This document shows, piece by piece, positions 33,276-44,855 of a stretch of DNA of 64,000 bases; positions within the stretch are counted from its first letter, which is position 1, and the number at the start of each line of letters is the position of its first letter. This stretch comes from Brachionus rotundiformis (Eukaryota; Rotifera; Eurotatoria; Ploima; Brachionidae): the NCBI GenBank assembly GCA_016802295.1, contig JAESIW010000122.1, positions 1 to 64,000 on the forward strand. The letters run 5' to 3'. The notes beneath the pieces are model-generated. The model searched no databases. It had not been told where the DNA came from and saw only the letters and a list, made by a program, of their open reading frames with translations. Made by a program: the position numbers and the translations under genes.

Positions 33276-33980
33276 TGTTGATTTTAAATCAATCGAATTG
33301 CGCATTCCGACAGCATTCCCCAAAACGGGAACCAACTATTTTTTTTCCATGTTTTATATACAATTTTTTACTAATTTTTTTTCTTTTTGTTGGCCTCAAG
33401 ACTCAAGAGTTTTTCAAAAATATGAATGCAAATTAAATGCATTAGGTTATATGAAAGTTGTTCATATGGACATTCCATTTTGTTTTATTTTAAATTTTTT
33501 TGTTTGGTTTTGGATATTTTTGAATAAAAGTGTGTGTGTATCATTTAGTCATGTTTCTTTTGATTAGCGTTTTTTTCTTTAGTTTTTATGTTGTTTTATT
33601 GATTTTTTTGTGTCATTTTATTCGCGCATTTATTTATTTTTTTATAAAGTTAAATTTTATCTCATTTTATCTTATATTCATTTAATAAATGTCTTATTTT
33701 AAACAATTAATTTTGTATCTCATTGATTAATTGAAGTTCATCTTTCGACCAAAAAAAGATATCACCATTTTTTCTCTTTATTTTAAATAAATTAAATTTT
33801 TTACTTCATTATAACATTATTATAAATTGAGAGTTTAGCTCTAACTTTATATTAAATGTAAAATAAAGTACAATAAATATACAATATTAATTTAGGTTTT
33901 CAGGAACTTAATTTAAAATAAAAGAAAAAAAAGTAAAACAAAAGCTTTTTATTAATTGATCGCTCCGTTAAAACGGACTC

Positions 33981-36116
33981 CTAGTATCTCCATCTGAAAA
34001 AAAAAATTTAATTAAATTAAAAAAATTAAATAATTAATAATTTAATTATTAATTAAATAAAGTGATTACAATTTTAATACACGATCTTTGCCACCACTGG
34101 CAACCATTTGACCATCAGGGCTCCAATCGACGGCGAATACTTCATCCGCATGTCCTGGTAAGTCCATGTGCAATTTTTTGGTCTTTATGTTCCAAACTTT
34201 TAGTGTTGAATCTGCACTTCCACTAACTAATAAACGACTATCCGATGAAAAACTTATCTGATATACAGATTGAACATGACCACGTAATGTAGCAATAAAT
34301 CTTATTTAAAATAAAAATAATTATATTTTTATATTGATTTTTGTTTAAAAACTATAATTGATACAAAATTTGGTTACTTTCCAGTTTTTCCATCCCACAA
34401 TTTTATTGACTTGTCAAACGATGCACTTGCAATTAGTCTAGTATCTGGTGAGAATTTTACATCATTAATCAATTGTTGATGACCAGTCATTCGACAAATA
34501 TTTTTTTTATCAACTTCTGGATTCCACAAAAACATGGTAAAATCATCAGAACCAGAGACTAGTTTTTCAGTATCAACATCCTAATATGAGAGAAAAAGTG
34601 TCTAATTTATTCTAATTTATTTTTTTTATTTTTAATTACAAAATATTTTTTATATCGATTCAAAGCTTTTTCTTTTAATTCAGCTCCTTTAAATTATAAT
34701 CAAAAGTACTTATCTAATCCAAGTTTAATTTAAAATATTCAAATTACTTGAATATTTATTTTGAGATGCAATTAGAGTGGCATCTTTGGGATCAAATGCT
34801 CCAGTTCTTAAAATGTAATCGCTATTTAAAGCTAAAGTATTAACCCAATGTCCGTGTCCATCCAAATTTCGACACATAACTCCCTTAAGATTTGTTTTTT
34901 AATTTAATAATAAGAATAATAATGATAGGAAAATTAAAAAACAATCAATAAAACTATTTATTTTTACATCATCAGCTCTCCAGACTTTTATGGTTCTGTC
35001 CTGCGACGAACTATACAAAAGACCTTTACCACCCCATTTTACACATGTAACTGATTGAGTATGAGCTGATAAACTTCTAACACAAGTAGACATAATTGTA
35101 TCCCATATTTTAATTGTAGAATCTTTGGAAGAACTCGCCAGGAAACGACATTCTTCATCCCTTAAAAAATATTAAAAAAAAATTTCAAGAAATTGTTGAG
35201 AGCTGTATATGCAGTTACAGGTGAAGTGGCTTCCAGCATAAAAACGTAATCCATTGTCTATGCTGACAAAGAGTCTTACCAATTTGTTCACCTGTTTCTG
35301 GATTCCATATCATAATCTATTTTCGAAAAAGATTAAAAAATTTCAATAATTTTAATTTAAATATTTTTTATTTAGTTTTTTTTATAAAATTACATTGCTA
35401 TTTTTGTCAGCCGATGCCAGTTTTTGTCCATCAGGTGACCATGCTACACATAAAACCCAATTTTTATGTCCAGAACATTGATGTAGAGGAGTTTCTGTTG
35501 TTAAATCCCAAAATCTGACCGTAGTATCACCTGAACCGCTTGCCAACTGTCTTAATAATAATAATAATAATTATAAATCAAACTATGTATTTTTATTCTA
35601 TATTTGTTTAAAATTGTTTAAAATTACTTTCCGTCCGGGCTAAAAGCAACTGATATTACAGCTTCTGTATGTCCTTCTATTGTACTTGAGCAACGCGTTA
35701 CAGATCTTACTCTATTAGTTTTAATTTATTTTGTGTTAAATTATTTTAGGGTAAATTAATTTTTCTTAATTTTACTTGAAAACAGCTTGTGGTTGATAAA
35801 TTATTTCTGTTACTTTTTCAAAATTATTTTCCTCTTTTATAGCTTCTTCTAAATTAACAGAAATCTCATTTTCATTGACAAAAAATAAATACGGTACATC
35901 TTCCTCAATTTCTTCATGTTTTTCCTTTTTTTAAAAAAAATTAAAAAAAAAACAAAATTTATAATATTTATTAAAAAATTATTAAAATACCGATGAGATT
36001 AATGCTTGACAAAGTTTTTCCAAAGATAATTTATCTATATCGACTGGTAAATCAATTGGAGCTCCTAATAATTCACCGCTATCGTTTTTAAATTGACATA
36101 AAATGCGTCGACTCAT
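33981..36116 (-). CDS. NLE1: Notchless homolog (WD40 ribosome assembly factor), 11 exons, 478 aa
   Basis: Eleven exons join in phase to 479 codons including TAG: 35991-36116, 35776-35924, 35628-35711, 35394-35550, 35219-35316, 34968-35160, 34748-34883, 34640-34686, 34378-34580, 34070-34300 and 33981-33993. The N terminus holds the NLE domain (LGAPIDLPVDIDKLSLEKLC). The link QPQAVFKVRSVTRC precedes eight WD repeats, starting at GHTEAVISVAFSPDG and ending GGKDRVLKLWRY. Length and motif order match Notchless/Rsa4, the pre-60S factor whose NLE domain contacts the AAA ATPase Midasin (MDN1) and which also affects Notch signalling. All introns are GT-AG and short. No damage is visible. The last exon has only 13 coding bases. 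Confidence 0.95.
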
Positions 36117-36480
36117 TTTGATTATAATTTTTACTATTATTATTAATAGTTTATTTGAATATTTTGGTCTAATAAATTCAATTAAAAAAAAAATGTGATA
36201 TTTAAATTTTAAATTTTATTTATTTGAATTTTTTTAACAAAATAAACTTAACATTAATCGAAATTAGTTTTAAATTAAATTCGTAGTTATAGAATTATAA
36301 CATCTTGATGATTGGAAATTTCCGATTTATTTCTATTTCTATTTCCTTTTCTAATTTATTCAATCGTCTATATGAATTTTGAAAAAATTAAAATTACAAA
36401 TAAATTTGCAAGAAAAAGAGATGTCAAATAATTTTTTAATTAAAAAAGAAAATTATTTTAAAGGAAAATTTTAGGAAAAA

Positions 36481-36552
36481 GGGCCTGACCGGGGATCGAA
36501 CCCGGAGCCTCTCGCACCCAAAGCGAGAATCATACCACTAGACCATCAGGCC
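36481..36552 (-). tRNA. tRNA-Pro (UGG)
   Basis: On the minus strand a 72-nt cloverleaf starts GGCCTGA and ends TCAGGCC plus discriminator C. The D arm holds TGGTCTAGTGG, the anticodon loop is TTTGGGT in a CTCGC/GCGAG stem, giving anticodon TGG. The T arm has GGTTCGATCC. A run of five Ts on the transcribed strand follows as a Pol III terminator. Confidence 0.97.
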
Positions 36553-36994
36553 TTATCTTTATTTATTATTAATACAAACTTAAATTTCAAAATCAATCAA
36601 GCAAATAGATTATCATTTTTGAAAGCATTCATTGGAAAAGATGGCAAAGACTAGATAATTTAAATTATTTGAATTTTATTAAATTTTTTATAGATCAAAT
36701 TAAGAATGATTAACAATTTCCGAGTGATAAAAAATACTTGGCAATCATAAATATTAATTAAGTTAAGTTTAACTTCTGGGCAAATCACGTGATAAGAACA
36801 TAACGAGGTGATGCTTTATAAAATTACTGTGTACAATAGCTCGTATTGAGCTAATTTTCCCTTTTTTTTTTCTTAAAAAAAACATGCAATTTTAAGTAAG
36901 AATTAAATTTTATTTTATTAAAAAATATTAAGTGTATTTTTTGTTTGTTTTATTTATTTTTTTTATTTTGTTCTTAAGTTAATGCAGAATCAAG

Positions 36995-38521
36995 ATGAAC
37001 ATGAGCAACTCGGGCCACAATGAATCAAAAGAAAATCTGAAACCAGTACGAACCAAATTGTATGTGAGCAATTTTCCGACCAATTCGACTCGGCGCAGTT
37101 TGACCGAGTTTTTTTCCAAATTTGGTCAAGTGTTAGAATGCGCAATTATGTGGGACAAGTACGCGTTTATTCATTACGGTACAATGGAAGAGGCACAAAA
37201 TGCAGTGCGCCGTGCCAGTTCAATGTATTTCATGGGTCAAAAGCTTTTCATTCAATTGAGCACGAGCAAAAATCGCCAATCGAACAACTGGTACCAGCAA
37301 GAAGCGGAAAAATTGCTCGCCAAAGCGAACGAGCTCAACTTATCTCAAAATGGTAACTTAATCGAAACAAAACTGTATGTGACCAATTTGCCCGAGAACT
37401 GCGATCAGCAAGAACTCAAAACACTATTCGAACAATACGGCGAAGTGCTCGAGTGTGTCATCATGTGGAATCATTATGCTTTCATTCACTTTTCGGATTT
37501 TAACGAAGCCAAGTATGCGCTGGAAAATCTGCATGGTTCTATATTCAATGGCAAACGATTACTGGTTCAATTGTCCACTAGTTCCAATAGACCTTTGCCA
37601 AAGTGTCTCGCATTTAGTAAAAAAAGAAGCAAAAATGACTCGAGCATTGTTTGCTACAACGCTGACGATGACCAACACAACACCAATACCAGCACCAATG
37701 AGTCTTTACTAAATGAGACCAAGAGTGACAATGATTGGATTCAAAAACTAAAAAATGGAAATGTGCCAGTGATTGCGCCCAAGACAACTAGCGATGAGCA
37801 GACCAAATTCGATTTGAGCAAATTTTTTAGTAATTTTAGACCAAACGAAAGTGTCAACTTGTCTAATTTGCCAACACCACAAATGCCCAATACTTTTTCG
37901 CTAAAATCATCATCATCATCATCATCTTCAAACAACAAAGAGAACAATTCACTTAGCAGCTTTGACATGATCCCGACACCACCAATGCCTACTTCAAACG
38001 ATGCCAAACAACAGGACAATGATTGTGCCAAAAAACTCATTGATGACATAGACTCATCTGTTGCTTATTGTGACGAGTTCAATTATGTGGACGAGAACAA
38101 GAATGAGAAAATCTTAATCGATCGCCTTAATTTGCTCAAGTTCGACTTGGATCAAGACTCAAGATTGCGCAATTTGTGGAACAACAATTCCGAAGTGGCC
38201 ACTAATCTGGTATCTTGTTCATCGTCAGGAGTGTCAAGCTCATCGTCGGTGCGCTCACTCTCGCCACCTTATCCCACTCTTTCAATCAATTATCTAAACA
38301 AAAATTGTGTTTTCCAAGAGAACAAGATAGTGAACAGTCTCGGCGAGCCGTTCCATGTCAAAAACGATCGTCAAAATCTGATCAAACAAAACAAAAGGAC
38401 ACGATGTCGCCTGGTCAATTATCTTCTCTTTCCAGAAGTCAAAGAGGAAACATTTTCAACAATTTCCGACTACAACAATGTTTTAATTGAGTTAATTAAA
38501 AAAAATTGTATCATTGACTGA
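36995..38521 (+). CDS. RBM4/lark-like protein with two RRM domains, 508 aa
   Basis: Two RNA recognition motifs lie at residues about 20-90 (TKLYVSNFP, YAFIHY) and 124-192 (TKLYVTNLP, YAFIHF), each with LECxIMW in place of the usual second-helix spacing and each followed by a QLSTSxxR signature. The second ends VQLSTSSNRPLPKC, the hallmark of the RBM4/lark/RBM14 group, which act in splicing, translation control and circadian output. The CCHC zinc knuckle that follows in RBM4 is missing. Instead there is a long disordered part with Ser and Asn runs. The gene has no intron in its coding part. The start is the ATG at 36995, with another ATG two codons on. It could instead be a divergent RBM14-type protein. 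Confidence 0.8.
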   Translation: MNMSNSGHNESKENLKPVRTKLYVSNFPTNSTRRSLTEFFSKFGQVLECAIMWDKYAFIHYGTMEEAQNAVRRASSMYFMGQKLFIQLSTSKNRQSNNWYQQEAEKLLAKANELNLSQNGNLIETKLYVTNLPENCDQQELKTLFEQYGEVLECVIMWNHYAFIHFSDFNEAKYALENLHGSIFNGKRLLVQLSTSSNRPLPKCLAFSKKRSKNDSSIVCYNADDDQHNTNTSTNESLLNETKSDNDWIQKLKNGNVPVIAPKTTSDEQTKFDLSKFFSNFRPNESVNLSNLPTPQMPNTFSLKSSSSSSSSNNKENNSLSSFDMIPTPPMPTSNDAKQQDNDCAKKLIDDIDSSVAYCDEFNYVDENKNEKILIDRLNLLKFDLDQDSRLRNLWNNNSEVATNLVSCSSSGVSSSSSVRSLSPPYPTLSINYLNKNCVFQENKIVNSLGEPFHVKNDRQNLIKQNKRTRCRLVNYLLFPEVKEETFSTISDYNNVLIELIKKNCIID

Positions 38522-40248
38522 TACTGGTTTTAAATTAATCAAATTGTTCAAGTTGTTGTTTTTTATGCTTTTTTTGTCAGTTTCTATTTTTTATCTACTT
38601 ATCTATCTATGTTTTGTGTTTGCTTTAAGCTATTTTTTTACGTAATTTAGACTCAATAATTGATGTCAATAATTTTTTTTAAATTTTGAATTTTTTATTT
38701 TTAATTACCTGTAAACAAACAAGACTTGGTTTTTGAATTTTTTTTTTGTATCCTTTGAGTTGGATATAAAGTCTCTTTAAGTAGATTTTTTTTTTTAAGT
38801 ATGAAATAATTGTTAAATAAAAAAATTTTCATCTAAATTAATTTGTTTGATTAGTAAATAATTAATTTCAATAGTTTGTTTAAAAGAATAAAAAATTTTG
38901 GATAAAAATTAAATTTGTATATTTTTATTTATAAATAATTAAAAAAATAACTAAATCTAAATCTAAATAAATTGACAATTTAAGTGACAAAGTTGATTTT
39001 TTTCTAGTTTTAGATCAAATCTACACGCCTACAAAATAAAACAACAAAAATAAGCTTATAAAAATGTTTTTTTTATTATAAAAAAATATTTCAAAATTCA
39101 TCTTCGTTGAATTCTACTTTTATCTAATTAAGCTTGATTAAAAATTCGAAAAACAGTCTAAATCGAGTTGTTGAAAATAATAGACACTTTCAATTTTTAA
39201 AAAGACCAAAAAGAGAATATTAGTCTAAAGATTTACCATTCCGAAGAAACTTTTAACTTTTTTGTATCCAAGAACAAATATTAATTGAATAAATAGGAGC
39301 TAATTTACAATATCTAGAAGCAAAAACTTTATAATTTACACTTCTTTTTTAAATAGATTAATTTATAATTCAAAATTCACTCTTTAAATTTTTTAAAATT
39401 TAGTTTTCTTTAATCTAAGCTTAGTTTTTCATTTTCTCTAAATACACAACCACACACACATTCAATTAATCAAAAGATTCAAGACTTTTGAAATTAAGTC
39501 GAAATAATTATGTAACCTTGGTCACAGAATGCATCCAAAAGATAAAAAAACGAAAAAAAAATCTAATTGATTCAATTAAATAGATCAAAATCCGAAATAT
39601 AATTTTAATTTTTTTTTTGATTCATTTTTTGTCTAGAAATTAAAAACTATTATTTTAAAAAATGAATAAAATTATTTCTTAAAAAAACATATCTTATGTA
39701 AAAAGATAATTTTCTCTAATATATTATTTTTAATTGAAAGAGACTTATTTGATCTCGCCATCTTGGTTATGTTGAAATGAATCATTTTTTGATGATCATT
39801 CGGTTATCATTCTTATCTAGCAGAAAAATTTACGTATTTTTCTAAAACAAATATTTTTTGGTATATGGAAGATGTCTTAAATGTATTTTAGAACATTTGC
39901 CAATACCACTTTATGTGTTTTTTCATATTAATATCATACGTTTTTCATATAATTCTAATTGAGTCATAAATTCTTGAAAAATCAAGCGAACCGTACTATC
40001 TTAATTGTATATAAACACAAGTCTAAAATATGAATATTTCAATCGAATTCCAATTAAGACTCTACTTGAGCTAAAGACAAAAAAAAAAGGTAAATAAAAA
40101 ATCAACTCTAATAAACAAATATTCGCTCAATCGTTAAGTTTTTCTTTTTGTCAATAGTGAAAAAAATTTTCTAATGCATTTTTTAAGTAAGCATATCAAA
40201 ACTTAAAAAAAAATAATTATTTTTTAAAAATTTGAATATAATAAAGAT
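38522..40248. other. 1.7-kb AT-rich intergenic stretch
   Basis: It contains the 3' region of the RBM4-like gene and the upstream region of the phosphatase gene. No long frame, RNA gene or repeat with clear ends is visible. Confidence 0.5.
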
Positions 40249-40869
40249 ATGGGCAATACTAATGGTCGAAATAGTTTTTTTAATAACCAATATCAAGATC
40301 CATCGCTCATAATTGAACCATATCTTTATCTAGGTGGTGCATCAATAAATCTAAATCCCAAATTGGCCAATTATTATGGAATAACCCATATACTTAACAT
40401 GGCTTCTGAACAAGCACCAAACATGCAATTGTTTGCCAGTCCAAATATCAAATATAAACACATACCAGCCGACGATGTTCTCAACTACAATATCAGATAT
40501 CATTTTGAAGAGGCTTTTGAAATTATTGATGATGCTAGACGAACAAATGGTAGAATTTTGGTACATTGTGCCATGGGAATTTCGCGATCAGCAACCATTG
40601 TCATAGCCTACATAATGAACAGATATAATATGAGTTTAAGATCTGCTTATGATTATGTTAGAAGCAAGCGTCCAATTATTGCGCCAAATTCATTGTTTTT
40701 AAAATTGCTTCAAAACTATGAAAATGAGTTAATTTCTGAACCAAGAGAACCAAAAGAAAGACAAAAACGAGTAAATAGGCAAAATTTCCAAAATGGATTT
40801 ATGAACAATATTTCAATTAATTCGTCCGGTAATTTTAGAAGACCTGCGAGATCATTTGAATTTATTTAA
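40249..40869 (+). CDS. Dual-specificity phosphatase, 206 aa
   Basis: A single-exon protein tyrosine phosphatase of the small DUSP type. Domain residues about 18-160: IIEPYLYLGG at the start, ILNMASE, general-acid Asp in PADDVLNYNI, and the catalytic loop HCAMGISRSAT (Cys about residue 104), then AYDYVRSKRPII. It would dephosphorylate Ser/Thr and Tyr residues; the substrate is unknown. The N-terminal MGNTNG could be myristoylated, as in some atypical DUSPs. There is no MAP-kinase-docking domain. A close paralog lies 730 bp away in inverted orientation. Confidence 0.92.
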   Translation: MGNTNGRNSFFNNQYQDPSLIIEPYLYLGGASINLNPKLANYYGITHILNMASEQAPNMQLFASPNIKYKHIPADDVLNYNIRYHFEEAFEIIDDARRTNGRILVHCAMGISRSATIVIAYIMNRYNMSLRSAYDYVRSKRPIIAPNSLFLKLLQNYENELISEPREPKERQKRVNRQNFQNGFMNNISINSSGNFRRPARSFEFI

Positions 40870-41597
40870 ATTTTTGTTTTAATTATTATTAATTTTTTTT
40901 AGTTTTTAATTATTTTTATATTTTAGTTATGCTTAGTTGAATTTTTGTTTTTTTTTCATATTCGAAAAATAAACTCTAATTTTTACTTTTAAAATAGATT
41001 CTTATTCATTTATTACTAACTATTAATTATTATTTTTTATTCGTTTAATAACTGAAATATTTAAAACATAAAAAAAGCTTATTTTTCAATTGTGTAATAG
41101 AAAATAAAGAAGAGAATTTTTAAAAATTATTAGAAATAAAATTAAAAGTTAAAATTAATTATAAATTATGATGATGAGTATGTTTAAAAAAAAACAACTT
41201 TATTATTTAAAATTTATTTTTTAGAAAAAAAAATAATCTAGTAATTAATTGATATTTTTTTTCTGATTAAAATTCTTGTAATTTTCTTTCTACCAACTAA
41301 TTTTGAGTTGTTTTTTTTTAATTAATAAATTCTCTGAATTTTAATTAATAATACAATTATTTATTTTATCAAACAAACAAATTAATTTTCCTTTATATAT
41401 TCCTAGTTAATAAAATTAATGAAATGAACTTTAATAGAGCATTTGTATGAATCTTTTTGTCAGACTTCTTGTGGTTTATTTCTCATTTATTTTATTATTA
41501 AAAAATATTTTCACTAATATTAATAATCAGAAAAGAGTAAATTTTGGTTAGTTTTTGGTCACAACAATAAATTCATTCTCTATTTTAAAACCTGTAT

Positions 41598-42200
41598 CTA
41601 AATTTGAATCATTCTTTGAAAATTTGGAAACAAAAATGGAAATAAATTTGAATGTAACTCTGGTCTGAAAACAAATGTAAAACTTGGTCTTTGGTTAGCG
41701 GGCATTATTGCCTGAGCTCGAATATATTTTCCTTCTAATTCTTTTTCAAAATCTTCTAGAGTTTTGATAAAATTTTTATTCGGATTTATTTGAGGTCTTT
41801 TGCTCTTTACATAATTAAAAGCTGAGATAAGTGACATATTATATCTACTCATTAAGTATCCGATTACAATTGTTGCCGATCGGGATATTCCCATTGCACA
41901 ATGAACCAATATTTTACCATTTGTTTGACGAGCTTCGTCAATCATTTGAAACGCTTCCTCGAAGCTTAATCTTATGTTGTAAAAGTAATTGTCATCTGCT
42001 GGAATTTGTTTGTATTTTTTGAGCATTAATAGAAGAAGCCAATTTGGAAATATTTCGCTGGCAATGTTCAATACGTGTGTATAGCCGAACATGGGAGCCA
42101 AGTGCGGATTCGAGTTCAGGAATGAACCTCCCAAATGGAGATATGGCTCAATAATTGATGTAGAATTTGTTAATTTCATTTTTAATTCAGAACTATTCAA
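41598..42200 (-). CDS. Dual-specificity phosphatase, 200 aa, paralog of the neighbour
   Basis: The protein has the same plan as the gene at 40249: IIEPYLHLGG, VLNIASE, the general acid in IPADDNYFYNI, and an identical HCAMGISRSAT loop. The two read as clearly similar over the catalytic domain and differ in the tails. This one lacks the MG start and ends in a Phe/Pro-rich tail. The genes point at each other, which fits an inverted duplication. The 730 bp between their stops hold no gene. Confidence 0.92.
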   Translation of the reverse strand: MNSSELKMKLTNSTSIIEPYLHLGGSFLNSNPHLAPMFGYTHVLNIASEIFPNWLLLLMLKKYKQIPADDNYFYNIRLSFEEAFQMIDEARQTNGKILVHCAMGISRSATIVIGYLMSRYNMSLISAFNYVKSKRPQINPNKNFIKTLEDFEKELEGKYIRAQAIMPANQRPSFTFVFRPELHSNLFPFLFPNFQRMIQI

Positions 42201-43036
42201 ATTTCACCCATTTTATACCCTGAAATTAATTAAGTAAATATTTTTAAGATTTTATGCCTTTTCCAAAAAAAAAAACTACCAACTATGTACAGTTTTTCGA
42301 GGAGCTAAATTTACTAGGCCTCCGACATCATCAAGCATGTTTTTTATTTTTTCAAAACTAATTAAATATGTTTTTAATTAAGTTTGACTGATTTTGGTAT
42401 AAAATATTTTATAATTGTTTTTTTTTTTTCAACTTAATTGCATTATTTTTTTAATGATTAATTACTTTGAATTTGAACCTAATGAATATGATCATAGTTT
42501 CTAATAAATATAAAAAGTAAGGAAAAAAATGTCCATTAAAACTAATATTTATAATAATCTTTTTACATAAATTTAGAAAAAAAAAATTCAAATTCTAAAA
42601 ATATCTTAATAAGAAAAAAATAAAAAAAAGGGTCAAAATATCTTTTAAATCTTTAAGTTATAATTAAAATAACTTAACAAAGATTTAACTAATAATTAAA
42701 ATTTTTTTTAAATATTAAAAAAAAAATATCATTATCTCTATCACTTAAATTGAAAGGGCAAAATTTACATTTTAAAAAATTGCTCCGAAAGCCAATCTTT
42801 TTAAAAAATATAATATAATTCCAATCAATTTTGTCAAGTTAATTTTGCTTCACATACAAAATAATAAAAGAATAAAATTCAAATCCAAGCTATATTCTCC
42901 AGTGTAGAAAAAATAATAGTTGAATTATTAATTAATATCTTATTAGGACGAAATAGAATAGAAATTTTTCGTAATAATTTCTTACAAAATTTTTTTTTGT
43001 CACAATTTACAAATGATTTTTTTGCATTAACATAAC
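42201..43036. other. Intergenic stretch, AT-rich
   Basis: The upstream regions of two divergent genes. A short GC-richer piece at about 42290-42340 stands out but has no clear identity. Confidence 0.45.
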
Positions 43037-43824
43037 ATGAGTATGTCTGGCCATAAATAAATTTTTAATCTCATATCAAAATTATTTTTATCTATTTTAA
43101 TAAAACAGATCCAAGTATATCATTTTTGGACGGCGTACCATTTGCCATAAACCCTGTGTTCTTACAATCCACACTTAAAATAGGAGAATCAAATCCGGAT
43201 TATAATTTAGACCGTGCCAAGTCAATTTTAAATACACAAGTAATTATCTTTTTTGCTTAATATTTACTAATTGCCTTAAATTGTTTGCAGCTTGATTTTA
43301 GTCTTGAAGCCAAGGTGCTCACTTCCCAATTCCGCTCAAAATTTACATCAAGTAAGCGTAAAAAGTCCTCTTCTTTTAACAAATCGAACACTCCAGACAA
43401 CTCAGACACTAAAGAACCAAATTTGTCATCTTCGCTTCCAATTTCAACACTTAAATATTCAAATGTTCCTCTCGAGCCCACAAAACACTCTGGAATTATA
43501 AAATCTCTGTCTCCCTTAAACAATGATAACAATAACAACAATAATTTCAAAGATTTGTTTGACCAATGTACACTTGATCCGTTCGACGACTTGGAACTTA
43601 AGACCATCAACGACTTGGAAGAATTGAAGAAAATTCTCACCCAAAATGAGACCAAGAACCATGAGATTAATTATGCGAACAATTCTGTGAATGATGGTGA
43701 TAAAAAATCAAACAAATATCTAAATGGTACGAGTCTAAACGCGAACAATTTTCCAAAATGTGCAGTTGATAGCTTTGGACTGCCAAAGCTAACATTTTTT
43801 GATCTAAATGAGTCTGAGAAATAA
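43037..43824 (+). CDS. UMA-domain protein (UBAP1-like), 222 aa
   Basis: Exon 1 is ATG plus one base (43037-43040) before a GTATGT donor. Exons 43109-43239 and 43291-43824 follow in phase to 222 codons plus TAA. The first 60 residues form a UMA motif: SFLDGVPFAINPVF, then a DRAKSILNTQ segment and YDFSLE-like LDFSLEAKVL. In UBAP1 and MVB12 this motif binds the VPS28/VPS37 side of ESCRT-I and so links it to endosomal sorting. The rest is polar with an Asn run and an acidic segment (PFDDLELKTI). The ubiquitin-binding SOUBA domain of UBAP1 is not present. It may be an adaptor or a shortened UBAP1. Confidence 0.7.
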
Positions 43825-43984
43825 TATTTTGTATATTATTATTTAATTTAAATTATTCATTTATTTTCTATTCTAATAAAAATATAGTTATTTAATTTAA
43901 TTTTTTTAATTTATTAATTTTTATTAACTTTAATATTTATAAAGAATTTATTTATTTAAGAAAAAAAGAACTATATAAAATAAA

Positions 43985-44648
43985 CTAGTAAAATGGAATC
44001 CAGTTGCTGTCATCACTTGGCTTTAGGACACCGAGCACAATTAAAATTATATCTACAATGTACCAAATGCCAAAGCCTCCAAGAGTAATCAATTTTCCGA
44101 TGCCGATTCCGGTTTGACCCAGGCAACATCTATCTACAGCAAATATTCCCAAAAAAATGGAATACAATAAATAAGTTACAAAATATTTGTCTGTATATCT
44201 TTTAAATCAATTTAAGTAAAAATTTAATTTGACATTTTTTACAACTTTATTATTGTTTACTTGATACAAGGAGTCTCTTTTAAAAATGTCCTATTTCCTC
44301 TACACTCGATATAGTCGAAAATAGTGCATGGTACATATGTTGTTTCCATTTCAGTTGATTTGGTAACTCCAAATTTGCAATTTTGGGAAACATTATGGGA
44401 AAATATGCTTTCGCATTCATAGAATTCTTCTGGTCTAAATTGGAATTATTATTTACAAACTAATATATTTTCATTGTATCTTACAAATAATTGCATTCTA
44501 CAAGTGGAGAATTGTATAAATTTGTCAAGTTAAAATAACATCTTTCATCGTAGCAGTCAGAATGGTGAACTGGAATAGATTCTATTTTTTTAAAAGTAGC
44601 CGATATCGGCACATAAACCAACAAAAGTACGAAAAAGTTTTTTATCAT
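43985..44648 (-). CDS. TM2D2: TM2 domain-containing protein 2
   Basis: Exons 44485-44648, 44261-44434 and 43985-44198 join in phase. The start opens a signal peptide (hydrophobic residues about 4-17). The ectodomain has eight or more cysteines and the ECRGNRTFL motif. The TM2 domain has two membrane segments joined by AVDRCCLGQTGIG and ends KPSDDSNWIPFY, which fits TM2D2 better than TM2D1 or TM2D3. The conserved D-R-x-x-L-G motif is kept. In flies the three TM2D proteins act together in Notch signalling (almondex and partners). Its tight introns and short length match the family. Confidence 0.88.
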
Positions 44649-44855
44649 ATTTTTAAAAATTTCATAAATAAATAATTCAAAGATTTTTATTATAATTATT
44701 TTTTTTTTGAATGAAGTAAAATTAAGATTTCGTTTGAACAGCTTTTGAAGAGAGAATTATTTTATTTAATAAATAAATAAATAAATAAATATATTAAAAA
44801 AAAATTTAAATAATAAATAGATTATTAATTTTTTTTCATTAAATTAATAAGTAAA

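Noticed and set aside
34899..35093. Separate 64-residue WD40 frame
   Set aside because: It is part of an NLE1 exon plus intron read-through, not its own gene.
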